Shown in pieces: positions 14,401 through 25,784 of a stretch of 64,000 bases of DNA. The number at the start of each line of letters is the position of its first letter. Position 1 is the first letter of the stretch. This stretch comes from Dastarcus helophoroides. Its lineage: Eukaryota > Arthropoda > Insecta > Coleoptera > Bothrideridae. Below the pieces are notes generated by a model. The model was not told the DNA's origin, searched no databases, and was given only the letters and a program-made list of their open reading frames with translations. The stretch spans positions 16,479,629-16,543,628 of the forward strand of contig CM053327.1 of NCBI GenBank assembly GCA_028583605.1, read 5' to 3'. Position numbers and translations under genes: made by a program.

Positions 14401-17400
14401 CCTATTGTTCACAATTCTGTGTCCTGTGGGAACGTATTTTACTGGTCGAAAAGAATCAGTATCATTGTTAGCTGATCCATCATATACTAGAGCATGGCCG
14501 GGCGGTGTTGGTGATAAAAAAATGGGTTCAAATTACGGACCTACAATAAGGGTTCAGCAAGAAGCTTCCCAACGAGGCTTGCAACAAGTTTTATGGCTTT
14601 ATGGACCAGGACCATCAACTCACAGAAGTCGGTACAATGAATATTATGGTCTTCTATCAGGATACCAATGGAGGTAATACATAGAATCCTTAAAATACTT
14701 CTCTATTAAAAACTGATTAATTAAATTTTTATTTTTTATTACGAAATTTCATCAAGCATATCCCTGACTGAAAGCATTGATATTAGGTGTTCGATTGTTC
14801 CAGAAAAAGTTCTAGTTACTCCTCCTCTAAATGGACTGATTTTACCAGGAATAACCAGAATCTCAATTTTGGAATTAGCCCAAGAATGGAAAGAATTTCG
14901 CATTGAAGAACGAGTTATTAGAATGAGTGAGGTTATCGAATTGCTTAAGAAGGGCCGGGTAAGTGACGTCATCAAGTTTTAACATCTCAATTAATTTATT
15001 CATTAAATAATTCTACTTAGTATAAAACTTTAAAAAAATTGCTTTAACAATATAGTTCCCACCTCGACAGTTCTTTGTTTAAAAAGAAAGAAATCTTATT
15101 TTAAAAATAGAATTACTGAAAATTTTTACATTTTATTCAAGATATGATTCAAACAAAAATAGGTTGAAATGAGGGTGTTAAAATTTTAAGAATTACTGTT
15201 AATATATTGTAGTTGTTTTGGTATTTGGTAAGGTGAGTGAGAATAACTTCGTAGTCATAATAATGTTGGTTAATTTTTGTTTGCCCCCATCACGTCACTG
15301 ACCACTGTGGCAGAAAAAACTAATTGCTAAAATACTTTGATTATCTATAATTTTTTCATTTAATGTTCGATAGTTGTTGGCAATAAACATCTCGAGTTTA
15401 ATTTAACTACGCAAAATTCTTTATCTGTTCCACAATACACATACAGGGGGGATTTAAGGGCGTACAATAAGTGCTATAGCGCGTGCGCTCTAACAAGGTA
15501 GATGCTTTCCCTCTTAATTTTTAGTTATCAAAAATATTTTGGACAAGAAAAAGTTTCGTCACATTTACAATAATACAAAAATATGTAAGGACCCCCATCA
15601 CTGACTTGCCCTGGACAAGCTTAAATTAGCCATGTACATACAATATTCCTTTCTGCAAATAAATGCTTTGTTTACCAAAGGCTACAGTTTTTTTTTGCAA
15701 TACATGTTTTTTATTGTCATATGTAATCGATTTTTCATCACCTGATTGACAAAAATTATTTTCTTCATTATTTAACACATAAGATGTCATCCATACAGGA
15801 TATTTTAACTCGAAGTTCACTTTGTTATTTTGATTCTTCTTCTGCAAAGTTTTCTTCGAAGTTTTGATTTTTTTGGAAATTCCATTTTTTTCTTAGAAAT
15901 TCGATTATGAACTCCAAATCTTGAGATTTTTCTGGTAAAAATGTTTTATTCCCAATTTGCATTTTATTCCAATGTTAAATTTAATTTAATTTTCCCTAGT
16001 AATTCGACATTGGTGTCGAAAGTTCAAATTCAACTTCGAAATTTCGAAAAAAAAATGTATTCTTAAATTGGTTGTAGTTTTAATTCTTTGTAAATAACGC
16101 AAATAATTAGTAAATTTTTTTTAAATTCCAAACTTTCCACTTTTTCACTAAACATTTCGAGATTACATTTTTCTAGAGACTTTCACCTTTTTTACAACTT
16201 AAAAATCGAAACATGAACGAAATTTTTTTGCAAAATTTGTGTACCCTGAAATCTTTTTTACACATTTCAATTTTTTTCGAAACACTGGTTTTTTATAGAA
16301 TTTCACGTTTTCGAAATTTTGGCTATAATGTCGATTTTACTCTTTAGAAGTTTATTACTTCACTTCAAAGATTCAATTTGTTGTCACAATTTTGACTTTA
16401 CCTGAAATTCAAGTTTAAATGTGAACCAATATTTTAACTTTACCCAATATTTCGTTTTCGAGGTTTTCCCTATATTTTCTTTAGTATCGAAATTTCAACA
16501 TTTGTGTTTATTTTTTTAATTTCCCCATTTTTTAAAGTAAATGTTCAACTTAAAGATAAAGTACCTCAAGATTTATTTTTTTCGGTATTTTATCTTTAAC
16601 TTTTTATTTTGTCCAAAATTAATCTTTAGAAAGTTTTATAAATTTCGATGTTTTTCTTAAAATTATTTTTTGTCACAATTTGAATTGGAAATTGTTCTCT
16701 TTTTTTGTGTAATTTTAACTTTGAACTTGGATTTTCGACAAAATGATTTTATTATTTTAATATGTATTATAAATTACAAATATATTATTTCTAGAAAAGG
16801 GGGTCTTTTTCAAACTTCTGAGATTAACATATCTATTTTAAAATGTTGACAAACTCAAAATTGTGGAGAGTTATTTCAAATAGTTTTATTGTTGTTGTAA
16901 ATTGTTTTAATTTTGATTTTTTTTCTCACAATTGTGAGTTTACAATTTCAACTTATGTGACTAACTAATGTCAACGACCATTCTATACTAATAAAGGAAA
17001 GTCGAAAGATGGTCTGTAATTCGGTAATTTTAGGCATCACGATTCGATTATTATTTTTCGTCTGAATCTTAATTTTTATCCACTTTACCGCGCCCCGCTG
17101 ATGCCCCGTTTTCTAAATTTTAAGGGGAAATAACCCTGCTCACCACAATCTGACGACCACTCGGCATAACACTTAAGACACCGGACGAATTTTCTTATTA
17201 ACTAAGTGAGTTCCCCCGGATTCATATATTGCAAGGACAAGTTAGATATAATTTATATTGGGTACTGAGTATATTTCAATGTTTAGAAAATTGGAAAAAA
17301 TATTCACACAAATTTAAAAATTCAATGCATTGAAGTATTCCGAACAAAATCTTCAATGCGCATTTAAAAATGTTTGCAATACAAAATATACATCCCAACA

Positions 17401-18979
17401 ATTATATTTGCAAGTTAATTAATAAATTCATTAAAAATTGTATTTTTAGAAATCAGTTACACATTACATGTCTTTTATTACAATAGTATTTATTATAAGC
17501 AGTAAAGGTTAATTTCCACATGTGAAAAACATGGAAATTTTTGAATTATTCAAAAGTGCAAGATAAATTTTCCTGGTTTTTCAATCTATGCAGAGAGCAA
17601 CTAGTTTCAAGGATAAAATGAAACAATTTTCCTCCTAAATATGTTTTATTTCACAGTAATGAAAAAATACACCAATATATCCATTTATTAGAATAGCAAA
17701 TATATCCCAAACGTTGTAAACAAACATCTGTTAAACATTTATTTTAATTAATAGTTACAGAAGCAATTATTTTTTATTGCAATGAAGATAACTATATAAG
17801 GTGATTCACGCAGAATAACTGAATCGTTTTTTTTTTAGAAAATCTTTGGCTCCCCAAAATCTTATTAAATTATTAATATAAAATTTGCTATGCAACTGAA
17901 AGCAAGTCTATAATTTTCATAATGGTGGCGCTTTCGGAAATATCAAAAATGGACACCATCTTTATTTTTTTTAACAGAAGCACTCAATTATGAATTTATA
18001 GTTGGGTTCTGCTTAAAATTTTGAATCCAGAAAGTTCCTTTCTCACCAATTATCTATTACATTTTTTTGCAAAAGGTCTGGTATGTTTGGCTGAGTCTAT
18101 AGCTATAAATTCAAAAATTCCTAATTCGTCTGCCAGTAGAAATAACAAAATAATTTTTTTAAATTAGGTTCTTAAAGACTTAAACGATGTTCGATGTATT
18201 GTAGTGTTCCTAATTGTTTTGGTACCTTTCGTGTGCCTACTACGACTTGTTAAATATATCAGTTCAAAAATTTCAAAAATTTAATTTTCTCAAATGCAAA
18301 CTCTTATTTTTGACGTTATGTAGGAATACATCCAAAATGGAATTTACATACTGCTAAGACACAAAAATTCATCTGAAAAACTAAGCTTTGAAAATCACCT
18401 CTAGATTAGGGATTTTTTTTCATATCCCTTACTTTATGTGCCTAGTGCATAATTTTCGTGCAACCATAAACACCTAGGAGTCCTTAGGGTAAAGGGTGGG
18501 AATGAGTAAAGTTAGCTACAAATCCCCATCAACACGGTTATATTTCTTGAGGAATATCCAACTCGACAAGACTGTAAAAAAATGTAGTCTTCTTAAGGAT
18601 ATATCTTCTTCAAATTAACTACACGAACGACACTTATTTCTACTGATAACTACAAATACAAATAATAATATTTGAGTACCTACAAACGCTACTAAATCGA
18701 GGTTCTATTAGATTTTCAAAAACCACACCACAATTTTAATTCTAGCGTTAAAAAATCAAAACTATATGGTATTTATCTTTTTTTCAGTTATTGGAAATAT
18801 TTGGTTGTGGCACCGCCTGCATCGTGAGTCCAGTACATTCGATAGAATATTTGGGACAAACTTTGCACATTCCAACCATGGAACATGACAAGCCATTGTT
18901 CAGAAGGTTCAAGGATCGGTTGCAAGACATTCAATATGGACACATAGAACACCCGTGGGCTCAACTTATAGAAGATTAG
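2492..18979 (+). CDS. BCAT: branched-chain amino-acid aminotransferase (six exons)
   Basis: This gene encodes a fold-type IV PLP enzyme that transfers the amino group of leucine, isoleucine or valine to 2-oxoglutarate. Exons are 2492-2553, 3333-3537, 3593-3823, 14369-14673, 14804-14958 and 18788-18979; all junctions are GT-AG and in phase, giving about 382 residues, near the family length. Exon 1 ([20 protein letters not shown]) is basic and hydroxylated, like a mitochondrial presequence; it joins exon 2 by completing an Arg codon. It is the least certain exon. Exon 4 holds the PLP-lysine motif [18 protein letters not shown] and, after a frame change, [11 protein letters not shown]. The last exon reads [12 protein letters not shown], so the CxxC redox switch of mammalian BCAT is CxxS here. 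One extra base near 14606-14610 breaks the frame after WLYG. The family assignment is secure. Confidence 0.9.
2554..3332 (+). other. intron 1 of the aminotransferase gene
   Basis: This intron runs from donor AG/GTAGAT to acceptor GCACAG. It is AT-rich, with degenerate units of the same kind as the window start. Near 2915-2945 there is a ctgactgacagaca motif followed by agcctaaac, which recurs near 31600. An acceptor five bases upstream (3327) is also possible but would be out of phase with exon 1. No gene is seen inside. Confidence 0.5.
4028..5793. mobile_element. non-autonomous DNA element with long terminal inverted repeats
   Basis: The two ends are inverted copies over more than 200 bp: the left reads TTAGCCCAGTCGGCGA and the right, reverse-complemented, reads TTACCCAAATCGGCGA. 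Farther in, both ends carry ccaacagcg, tagattgcaatc, ttggcgcgg and gataaacgcgttt at matching distances. Weaker similarity (for example agagcataaaa) extends to about 450 bp from each end. The outer TTA/TAA could be a TA target duplication, but this is not certain. No transposase is present. It lies in intron 3 of the aminotransferase gene. The centre contains a short tandem duplication (tagcggctaaataaaa, 4920-4955). The superfamily is not assigned. Confidence 0.8.
5940..8290. repeat. AT-rich degenerate repeat in aminotransferase intron 3
   Basis: The stretch is dominated by the same aaatttcgaaaaa / tttttcgaaattt vocabulary as the window start, with strand changes. Short frames such as 6190-6381 and 6934-7179 (minus) and 7494-7685 (plus) are lysine/phenylalanine-rich by composition and resemble nothing. 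No gene is seen. Confidence 0.5.
8296..8520. repeat. three GC-rich imperfect palindromes
   Basis: Three related sites stand out from the AT-rich intron: around 8304 (cacatatccccggagacatg), 8428 (acatgccccccgaggcatgt) and 8480 (acatgaatcccccggaggcg). Each has a C-run and GGAGG/GAGG core flanked by arms related to CACATG/CATGTG. The middle one has perfect 7-bp arms (ACATGCC/GGCATGT). They could be fragments of one palindromic element or clustered binding sites. The function is unknown. Confidence 0.4.
9271..9440 (+). repeat. dispersed repeat pair, member 1
   Basis: This segment aligns with 12178-12350 in the same orientation. Shared blocks in order are taaaactaacataaaaa, aatattcg, ttatcagcag, tctcatgactt, acatgtga and aaagatgatgaaaat. 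Both copies lie in the same intron and are diverged. There is no coding potential. It may be an old intra-intron duplication or two copies of an interspersed element. Confidence 0.6.
10093..11400 (+). pseudogene. mariner transposase relic 1 (cecropia-like)
   Basis: Conceptual translation in shifting frames recovers much of a Tc1/mariner transposase: an N-terminal part starting [12 protein letters not shown], then [16 protein letters not shown] text, MDETWV (first catalytic Asp), FYDPETKQQ, the SPRP motif, [35 protein letters not shown] (second Asp) and [19 protein letters not shown] in place of SPDLAPSDYHLF (third acidic site kept as D). The frame is broken many times, including a stop after MDETWV. 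A 279-bp MITE interrupts it at 10648. The wording resembles cecropia-subfamily mariners; the subfamily call is from memory and tentative. It lies in aminotransferase intron 3 and is inactive. Confidence 0.85.
10648..10926. mobile_element. MITE nested inside mariner relic 1
   Basis: The element begins ACGGTGTGTTTACACTA and ends with the near-complement tagtgtgaacacaccgt, and is flanked by TA on both sides (10646-10647 and 10927-10928). Removing it and one TA restores the mariner reading frame across SPRP-RSFVFK, so the empty site is directly visible. Inside, the motif gatagcttctct and its complement recur, and a second inner end (aaagttcctagtgtaaatgc) pairs with the left end. The element therefore folds on itself more than once. 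No coding capacity. The TA duplication is compatible with a Tc1/mariner-mobilised MITE. Confidence 0.85.
11460..13860. repeat. AT-rich repeat with one dispersed-repeat copy
   Basis: This part of intron 3 consists of A-rich and T-rich degenerate units (aaaaagtcgaaatttt type). It contains the second member of the repeat pair at 12178-12350, which matches 9271-9440. The opposed frames at 13499-13853 are low-complexity F/K/N-rich text and are not judged coding. No gene is seen. Confidence 0.5.
14959..18787 (+). other. intron 5 of the aminotransferase gene
   Basis: The intron begins GTAAGT and ends TTTTCAG. Bases 15840-16960 are T-rich degenerate repeat of the window-wide type. A more GC-rich patch at 16990-17220 begins tctatactaataaagg, which recalls the starts of some insect Helitrons, but I see no CTRR end or hairpin to support that. 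A GC-richer patch at 15435-15620 (gtgctatagcgcgtgcgctc) is unexplained. The rest shows nothing recognisable. Confidence 0.45.
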
Positions 18980-19491
18980 TTGATAACATGATAATATTAC
19001 ATACACAAAAATGACTTCAACCAAAGAATTTACCGATAATGCTATTTATATGAAACACATGACAAATTAGACTGAGTTTGAATATTAGAAAATTAACGTT
19101 GTATTTTGACTCAGGTGCCAGGAATCAATAGAGACAAAGAATATTATTAGATCATGTAAAAATGCTGTGTTAAAATAATGATTAAGATCAAATTTTAAAG
19201 ATACTTTATATTGATTAAGATCAAAAGAAATATTTCTGTGAATAGCGTGATTTTTGATAGTGAAAGCACATAATTTTTAAATAAATAGTAATTTATGTGT
19301 AGTTAATTTTATTTGTAAAAACTTTTATAATTGTGATGGCGTTTGGGCCCCAGATTTGTTTTAAGTTTTATATTATTGTTTTGGAGATTTGTTTTGGTGA
19401 TGCAATTCTCTGGACATTTTTAATTTTGATAAGTTCATCTTCTAGAGTTTAGATATTTTATCTCTTACAATATGTCAATAGAGATTTATTG

Positions 19492-19516
19492 AATAAAATA
19501 TTACATCATTAATAAA
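19492..19516 (+). terminator. polyadenylation signals of the aminotransferase gene
   Basis: Two AATAAA hexamers (19492-19497 and 19511-19516) lie about 520 bp after the stop codon. The intervening sequence has no repeats, as expected of a 3' UTR. The real cleavage site cannot be fixed from sequence. Confidence 0.5.
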
Positions 19517-19529
19517 GCTGATTCTTTGT

Positions 19530-21047
19530 TCCACCTGATTCAAATATGAAGTTAAAATATTCCGTGAAGCTTCTTCCTAAAAAGTGTGGAATTTTCTTAT
19601 TTCGTTATATTTGTTATTAAAGATAGTTTATGAATCATAAAAAAAACCCCATGAAGCAAGGGTTAAAAATATAAAATTAAAAGGTGCTCGCTAATAAATG
19701 CGAAAAAAATTCAGGAGGTTGGAGATTAGGAATTAAAATGCTTTCTCAAAAAAAAAAAGAAACTATAAAAATGAAAAACTCGTGAACTTGTTACACTCAC
19801 CAAAAACTTTTTAAAAGTATAATTATTTTTGTGAACCCTATCTTATTAAAAGAGGGAAACTCTCATATTCCGGAAGAGATTTTGTAATTTGTCTTTTGTA
19901 ATGTTCCACATACAAATTATCAAACCAAAACTCATAGAATCTCCTAGTATCTGTTTATCCGTTTGTCACGAATATTTTTAGAGACTATCTGGCGTAGAAA
20001 ATTTTCCACGTTTTCCTTAAAATTCGTCTTTTTTTCTCAAAATTTTGACTTTTTCTTATAAAAATTCAACTGGATCAAAATTTTATTTTCTCTGAGAAAT
20101 ATCATATTTGCTAATGTCCAGTCTTTTTCTTGAAATTTGATTTTTTTTAAATTAGTATTTTTCGAAGATTTTTCATTTTGCTGAAGATACCAGGTTTTTT
20201 TTAATTGGTTAAAATTCGATTTCAAAAATTTTTGGGTGTTTTTTCAGAATTTGAACACTCTTTCTCTGACTTTTTATTGGAAAATCATACATTTTTCTGA
20301 AAATGTTGACTTTTTACTTTCTGTAACTTCATTAACAATTAAAACAAAACAGATATATAAAATTCCACAATGTTTCTATTAATATTTCCAATGTTGGCAT
20401 TGTTTCTCAGAATTCATCGCCTTTTCTTTCCTTTTCCCAAAGTTTTGGATTTTTTTTTGGAAAAATTGTCTCTTAAAATTCGACATGATCTATTTTTCGC
20501 AAGCTCGGCTTTTTTCTCCAAATTTTGTTATTTTCTTTAAAGTGGTTAAAAAATTTAATAAAGAGGGTAAAAATATGTACAACCTGTTTCACTAGTAAGT
20601 GAAGGTACAATATCTCCGTTAAGGAAAAAGGAACCCTTTTGATTTTTTGCAATATTGTCAATTTACCCCAGCTCTACAATTTAAAAATAGTTTCCATTAA
20701 GTATATGATGGTTTGTATTGCCTGAACAAATTCTAACTCGTATTTTTTTAATTAAAAAAAATAGAAAATGATACCTTTTTTCCTAACGAAGATATTGAAC
20801 CGCGTACTAGTGAGATACACTGTAGTCTATAATTTAAATTTTGAAGAAATCGGGAATTTTAATGTTTTTTCTTTAACTTTTAAGACTTTATCAAAATATA
20901 AGAAAAAAAGTTAAAATTATAAGAAACATATTGTCGGAAATTTTGACTCTTATCGAAATTTTTTTAACATTTCTTTATTTTTTCAAAACTAGACCATAAT
21001 CTCAACTTTTTTTTCTCGAAATTTCAAGACTGTCAAAATTTAAATAA
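19530..21047. repeat. intergenic AT-rich repeat
   Basis: After the aminotransferase 3' end there is about 450 bp of nondescript AT-rich DNA, then T-rich degenerate repeat (about 19980-21040) of the window-wide type. The minus frames at 20037-20225 and 20473-20661 are compositional. No gene is seen. Confidence 0.5.
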
Positions 21048-21049
21048 TA

Positions 21050-22433
21050 CAGGGTGGACCATAAGTAATGGTACATAGAGCAATGGTGGATTTTCCGAAT
21101 AAAAATAATGTGATTTAGCTACATTTACATTATACCAAAAGTGGATATTAACAGAGATACAGGGTGTCAAAGTTAAAAAAGAAATTTAAGTTTTTCGTAT
21201 AACTATGAAATGAGTTGTAATATGAGCACGTAATTTGGCACAAGCAGGTTTCTTAGGTGGACAAACTCTAATTTGATAACATATCACCAATAGCTGATAG
21301 GGGGCGCTACCTGCGCTATCCTGCATAATTCTAAATAATCATAACTTTTTTGTGCACCCGCGTATATTAATTTTAAATGAGTCATTTTATTTCCTCATCT
21401 TTTTTACGTACAAAAGGTGTACTTTCTGAAAGTTGATACGAGCAACGGTTTCCAAGATATTTGCCTTTAAAGCTTGACTTGCCTTGGTTTTAAATTACTA
21501 AGATATTAAATTTTCGAAGTAGGTTTGAAAAAAAAGTAATCATAAGGCAGCTCTGAAACCAATTTAGGTCAAATATTACTTCGCTGATAATATTATTACC
21601 TAAATTTTGATAATGTCAATAAAGAAAATCCAAAAAATTAAGACGTAATTTATTTTCTAACATAGAGATGTGAGATATGATCTCTGAGTCCGCACAAAAA
21701 AATTTTAATAGTCTGGGTGGTCATAGCAGATATTTGGAGATGAATTTCAACAGCAAACAGCCAGAGTTTTAATTGTTTACAATCCCTTTACATGAAAAAG
21801 GTCATTTCTCACATACTTATTTTTGAAAATAAATTTTATTTTGATATCTTATTTAAATTTGCTTTAGAAATTTAAAAAATATGTGTAATAATAATTGTCA
21901 GTAGAGTAATATTTGATATAAACTATTTTAGAGTCAGTTTTATTATTTTTATTTTAAAACCTACTGCGAAAAATTCACATTTACATAACTTAAAATAAAC
22001 GTACGCAAACTTTGAAGGCAAATATCTTGAAAACGGTTGCTTGTATCAACATTTAGAAAGTATATCTTTTTTACGTAAAAAATGTCGATAAATAAAAATA
22101 TCTACTTAAAATAAGTGTACATGAAGGCACAAAAAAGTTATAATGCTTTAGAATAATGCAAGGTATCGCAGGTGGCGCCCCCTATGAGTTACTGACAATC
22201 TGTTAGCAAATTAGAATTTCTTGACCAAAGAAACCCCTTAATACCAAATTTCTTGTCTATAGTGTAATGTGTTCATCAGTTATGCGAAAAAATGTCAATT
22301 TTTTTTTCAACTTTGACACTCTGTATCTCTGTTGATGTCACCTTTTGGTATAAGGTAAATGTGGCTAAATCACGTTATTTTTATGCGAAAAATCTACTAT
22401 TGCTCAATGTACCATTACTTATGGTCCATCCTG
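21050..22433. mobile_element. long foldback DNA element with TA target duplication
   Basis: The element starts CAGGGTGGACCATAAGTAAT and ends with its near-complement (attacttatggtccatcctg), flanked by TA at 21048-21049 and 22434-22435. The inverted similarity runs deep: tagctacatttac, ataccaaaag, gagatacag, caaagtt, gggggcgc and the aacggtt...atatttgcctt block appear in both arms in mirrored order. Each arm is therefore about 500-600 bp, with a short spacer near 21600-21900. There is no transposase frame. It is a non-autonomous foldback, probably mobilised by a TA-specific transposase. Confidence 0.85.
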
Positions 22434-22435
22434 TA

Positions 22436-23822
22436 TAAAAAAGAAACACCCAAAACAATATTTCAGGAAATTTCGACTTTTTTTACAAAATATGAACAAA
22501 CAAACGAAAACATGTTCAATTGGGAGATTTTCTCCAAATTCCAAATTGTCTTACCCTACACTGCATCCAGGTATATCAGGTTGCTCAAAATGAAGGAAGC
22601 TACATTAGCAAAGAAAGGAATATCGTGAAAAGTTGGAAAACCTTAACCGTTGATTGATTCAATCAACGCCTTAAATGTTGCAATCTAAGGATAACAAATT
22701 TTTTTGAAGTAGTATTTTGTCAACAATTGCAATAGATATTACAAGAACTGAGTTAAGAAAATAGAGGGATTCTAACAATAAATAGTAATTCTGACAAAAT
22801 AAAAATCATCGTATACTTACAGATTAAAAATTCCTTTTCAAAAACCAAATGTTTTTCAAAGTGGAGTGACACTATATTCAAATTTTATTTTTTTTTATTT
22901 TTGTATATTATTAGATGTTTTTTAATTATTACATAGTTTGGAAAGTCATTAAATGCAGATAAAAAGAATAATTTAGACGCCTAAACCACAGCTCTCAACT
23001 AAGCCATGAATATAAGACTACTCAAAAATGATGATTTCCAACAATTACTTGGGATACCATCTTTTGCTATCTGGGAAATTTATAGAAATAGTTGTAGATA
23101 ATCATATCTATTAAGACACCTCCACTTCGCTTACCGCAAACCGCAAAAAAGGGGTCGACAAATCATTAGCATATTCACCTTTGCTTTAACTCTTATAAAC
23201 CACCTACATAGGGAATAGTGGTTAACTTAATTAATATCGTTCGCGCATCAGTTAACAACTTTCTAAAAATTTTAATTAACATCTTAGTAAAAATCAGTAC
23301 TTTTTTAAACAGTTATAAAAGAAATCAAATTTTATTTTAAAAAATGTCTGTTTCAAGTTGGATGGGTAGGCCAAGCATTTTGCTTTCATTGCATATATGT
23401 GTTTAGCGTCTTAAAAATCTCACATAATCAGTAAACGTAACATCTTCCACCATTCCTATGATACCTATGATACATAAAAATAAAAAAATTGATTTGCCGA
23501 ATATAAAATCATGTTCGATTGCGTCTTGTGTGCAGAAGGCAACGGACAGCTAAGTTATCCCTTATGTGCACGTCTCACAAATTTTCCAACGTCTTCAATA
23601 GAAAAAAAAAAACAATTAGGCTGACTGAACAAAACGAATTAGCTTCTCCTTCTGGTTTACCAGGCTTTGGAATGAAAATTACTTTTATATCCTTCCAGAT
23701 TTTGAACAATATACACCCTAAAATTTCACACAAAGTTGTCACGTGCAAAATGCATTTAACTTAAAAATATAAATAATTCAAATTCATTGTTATTTATTTG
23801 GCAAATTTTGATGTTATATAGT
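22436..23822. other. intergenic, no gene recognised
   Basis: The stretch is AT-rich without inverted-repeat boundaries or conserved protein text. The frames at 22359-22628 and 23519-23764 have no recognisable motifs; the first starts inside the neighbouring foldback element. Confidence 0.4.
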
Positions 23823-23830
23823 ATGCAACC

Positions 23831-24035
23831 ATTTTGGTGGAACGGAGTGGTATTTAGTTATGTTCAAAAATTGAAATACAAATCTTATTCCCTAAAACCA
23901 AGAAAGATTAAAAAACACCACAAAGGTTGCTCCAATTAAAAAACACAACAAAGGTGGCTCTAAAGTTTAGAGCATCCTTTGTTGTGTTTTTTAATTTTTC
24001 TTAGTGTCAGGGGACAAGATTTATATTTCAATTTT
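23831..24035 (-). mobile_element. asymmetric foldback MITE, copy A
   Basis: This is one of six related elements in the window, here inverted. The left edge is the tail (GGTGGAACGGAGTGG). It is followed by the palindromic body opening ttgaaatacaaatctt and closing aagatttatatttcaa, with arms containing aagaaagattaaaaaacac and its complement. An exact 8-bp duplication ATGCAACC flanks it (23823-23830 and 24036-24043). No coding capacity. Confidence 0.9.
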
Positions 24036-24043
24036 ATGCAACC

Positions 24044-25399
24044 GTTAATACACTTGTACGTTTGAATTGTTCTTTATGCATAATTATCCTAAATTGAATC
24101 ATTTTAAAATTTGTTTTGGTCATTTTTGAATTTCCATAATATTTTTTACATTTTCTGAAATAGAAGTAGCCATTTTGAAGCTTCGAAAGGGAAGAAAATT
24201 AATCTTCTTTTGTGATAGGAAAGTCCTATAAGATTTGGAAGATTTGTTTAGACCTTCTAAAGTTTTAAACATCGTATTGAGATTATACATATAGTGTTTT
24301 GGAAAACCCAGTATAATTCCAGAATGTATAAAATTCAGTGGACTTTATTTCACTTAATTTTGTTGAAATTTTGTAATTTTGAAGATTTTGGTGGTAAACT
24401 CCTTTGTTTTACGTTTGGATTTTGGTAAGGAAATTTCTTATTAAAAGAAGCCGTCTTTCAGTTTTGTATTGCGAAGTTTTCTATTAGAAAAATAATATTT
24501 TGGAAAAGTTCCTTTCAATAGAAGAAGGATATCCGTGAAATTTAATTATTACTTTGAGAGGAAAATTGTTCGCATGTCTTGTGCCCCTAGACTGTCCTTA
24601 GAATTGAAAGATTAAAGTGACTTCTGAGTTTAGACTGTTGTCTCCAAAAACCTTTGTTTGGGGCGAGTTTTCCAGACTTTTCCTTTTATAAAAAGAGCCG
24701 TGTTTAGCTTCTGTTTCTTCGACTACAGTTTTTTTTAATTATTATTAAGGATCCTATTACTGGAAAATATGCATCAGCATCATCAGTGTGAGTATCTTTA
24801 TTTTCTACACATAGTTTTCTCGTTTGTAACATTTCCTAAAATTTAAGAGTTAGCCATATTATTGATGTATTTTCCAAGTTGACACCCCTAGCGTGTAAAA
24901 AGGTTTACCAAACCACGAAACAACTTAATGACCAGGACACGGATTATAGAAGAAGAATAATGGTTTCTTGTAAAAAAATGTGTCGAAAAAGCGTCTCAAG
25001 AGTAGGGAGTATCTTCTCGTGATATCAGGAGTGATGAAATTCCACTAGCAATGAGAAACGAAGTAAATAAATATGACTACTAAATAGCTGTTGAGAAATG
25101 TCAAAATTTAATGATTTCTTTTAATTCTAATATCATTTCTTACCGTATCTATTCATATTCATATTTTTTACGAATAAGATGATGTTTCATGTGATTTATT
25201 TGTAGCCTTTAAGCAAAATAACTGAGCTGCAAGGCTGCAATTGCTCAATTGCTGTTCTGCTATCTTATACTGTTGATTGATCAATTTGCGCGCTTCATAC
25301 ATTACCACTGACAAATGTTTTTCAAAAGAGAGAAAAGAAATCGTCAAAATCTCTCCACTTTCTAGATGCATTTTGGTCAAATTTTTACATATGGCCAAT
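24044..25399. other. intergenic, no gene recognised
   Basis: This is AT-rich sequence with no terminal repeats or protein family text that I can identify. The minus-strand frame at 25168-25398 is not recognisable. Confidence 0.4.
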
Positions 25400-25405
25400 A
25401 TCTCC

Positions 25406-25431
25406 TTTCTTCTTCTTCTTCTTCTTCTTTA
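25406..25431. repeat. (CTT)n microsatellite, LINE 3' tail
   Basis: A run of CTT triplets directly abuts the 3' end of the minus-strand LINE. On that strand it is (AAG)n, so it is best read as the tail of the retroelement. Confidence 0.8.
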
Positions 25432-25689
25432 GCCCGTTCTCATCCACTCCTGGACATAGGCCTTCTCAATGTTTTTCCACCGCTCTCTGATAGTTCAAGA
25501 TCCAGTTTTTGCCAGCTTGCCTCTGAATATCGTCCCTCCATCTTGTTTGAGGGTGTCCGACACTTCGTTTAGTTTCCCTGAGTCTCCATTGTATTATCGT
25601 CTTCGTCCATTTAATATCATCTCTGGCGACGTGTCCTGCCCAGCGCTATTTATTAGTGATTACATTTTCTATGACATCGACGACTCTCG

Positions 25690-25692
<3 letters not shown>

Positions 25693-25781
<89 letters not shown>
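25693..25781. repeat. (TC)n microsatellite, about 44 units
   Basis: An uninterrupted TC dinucleotide run lies inside the LINE relic. It generates apparent Ser-Leu or Arg-Glu repeat frames on both strands (25469-25971) that are not real proteins. Confidence 0.95.

Positions 25782-25784
<3 letters not shown>

Noticed and set aside
15626..15847. Minus-strand 73-codon frame
   Set aside because: No recognisable motif and located inside an intron next to low-complexity repeat.
16990..17220. Helitron 5' end (tctatactaataaagg)
   Set aside because: No 3' hairpin or CTRR terminus and no Rep/helicase text; similarity of the start alone is too weak.
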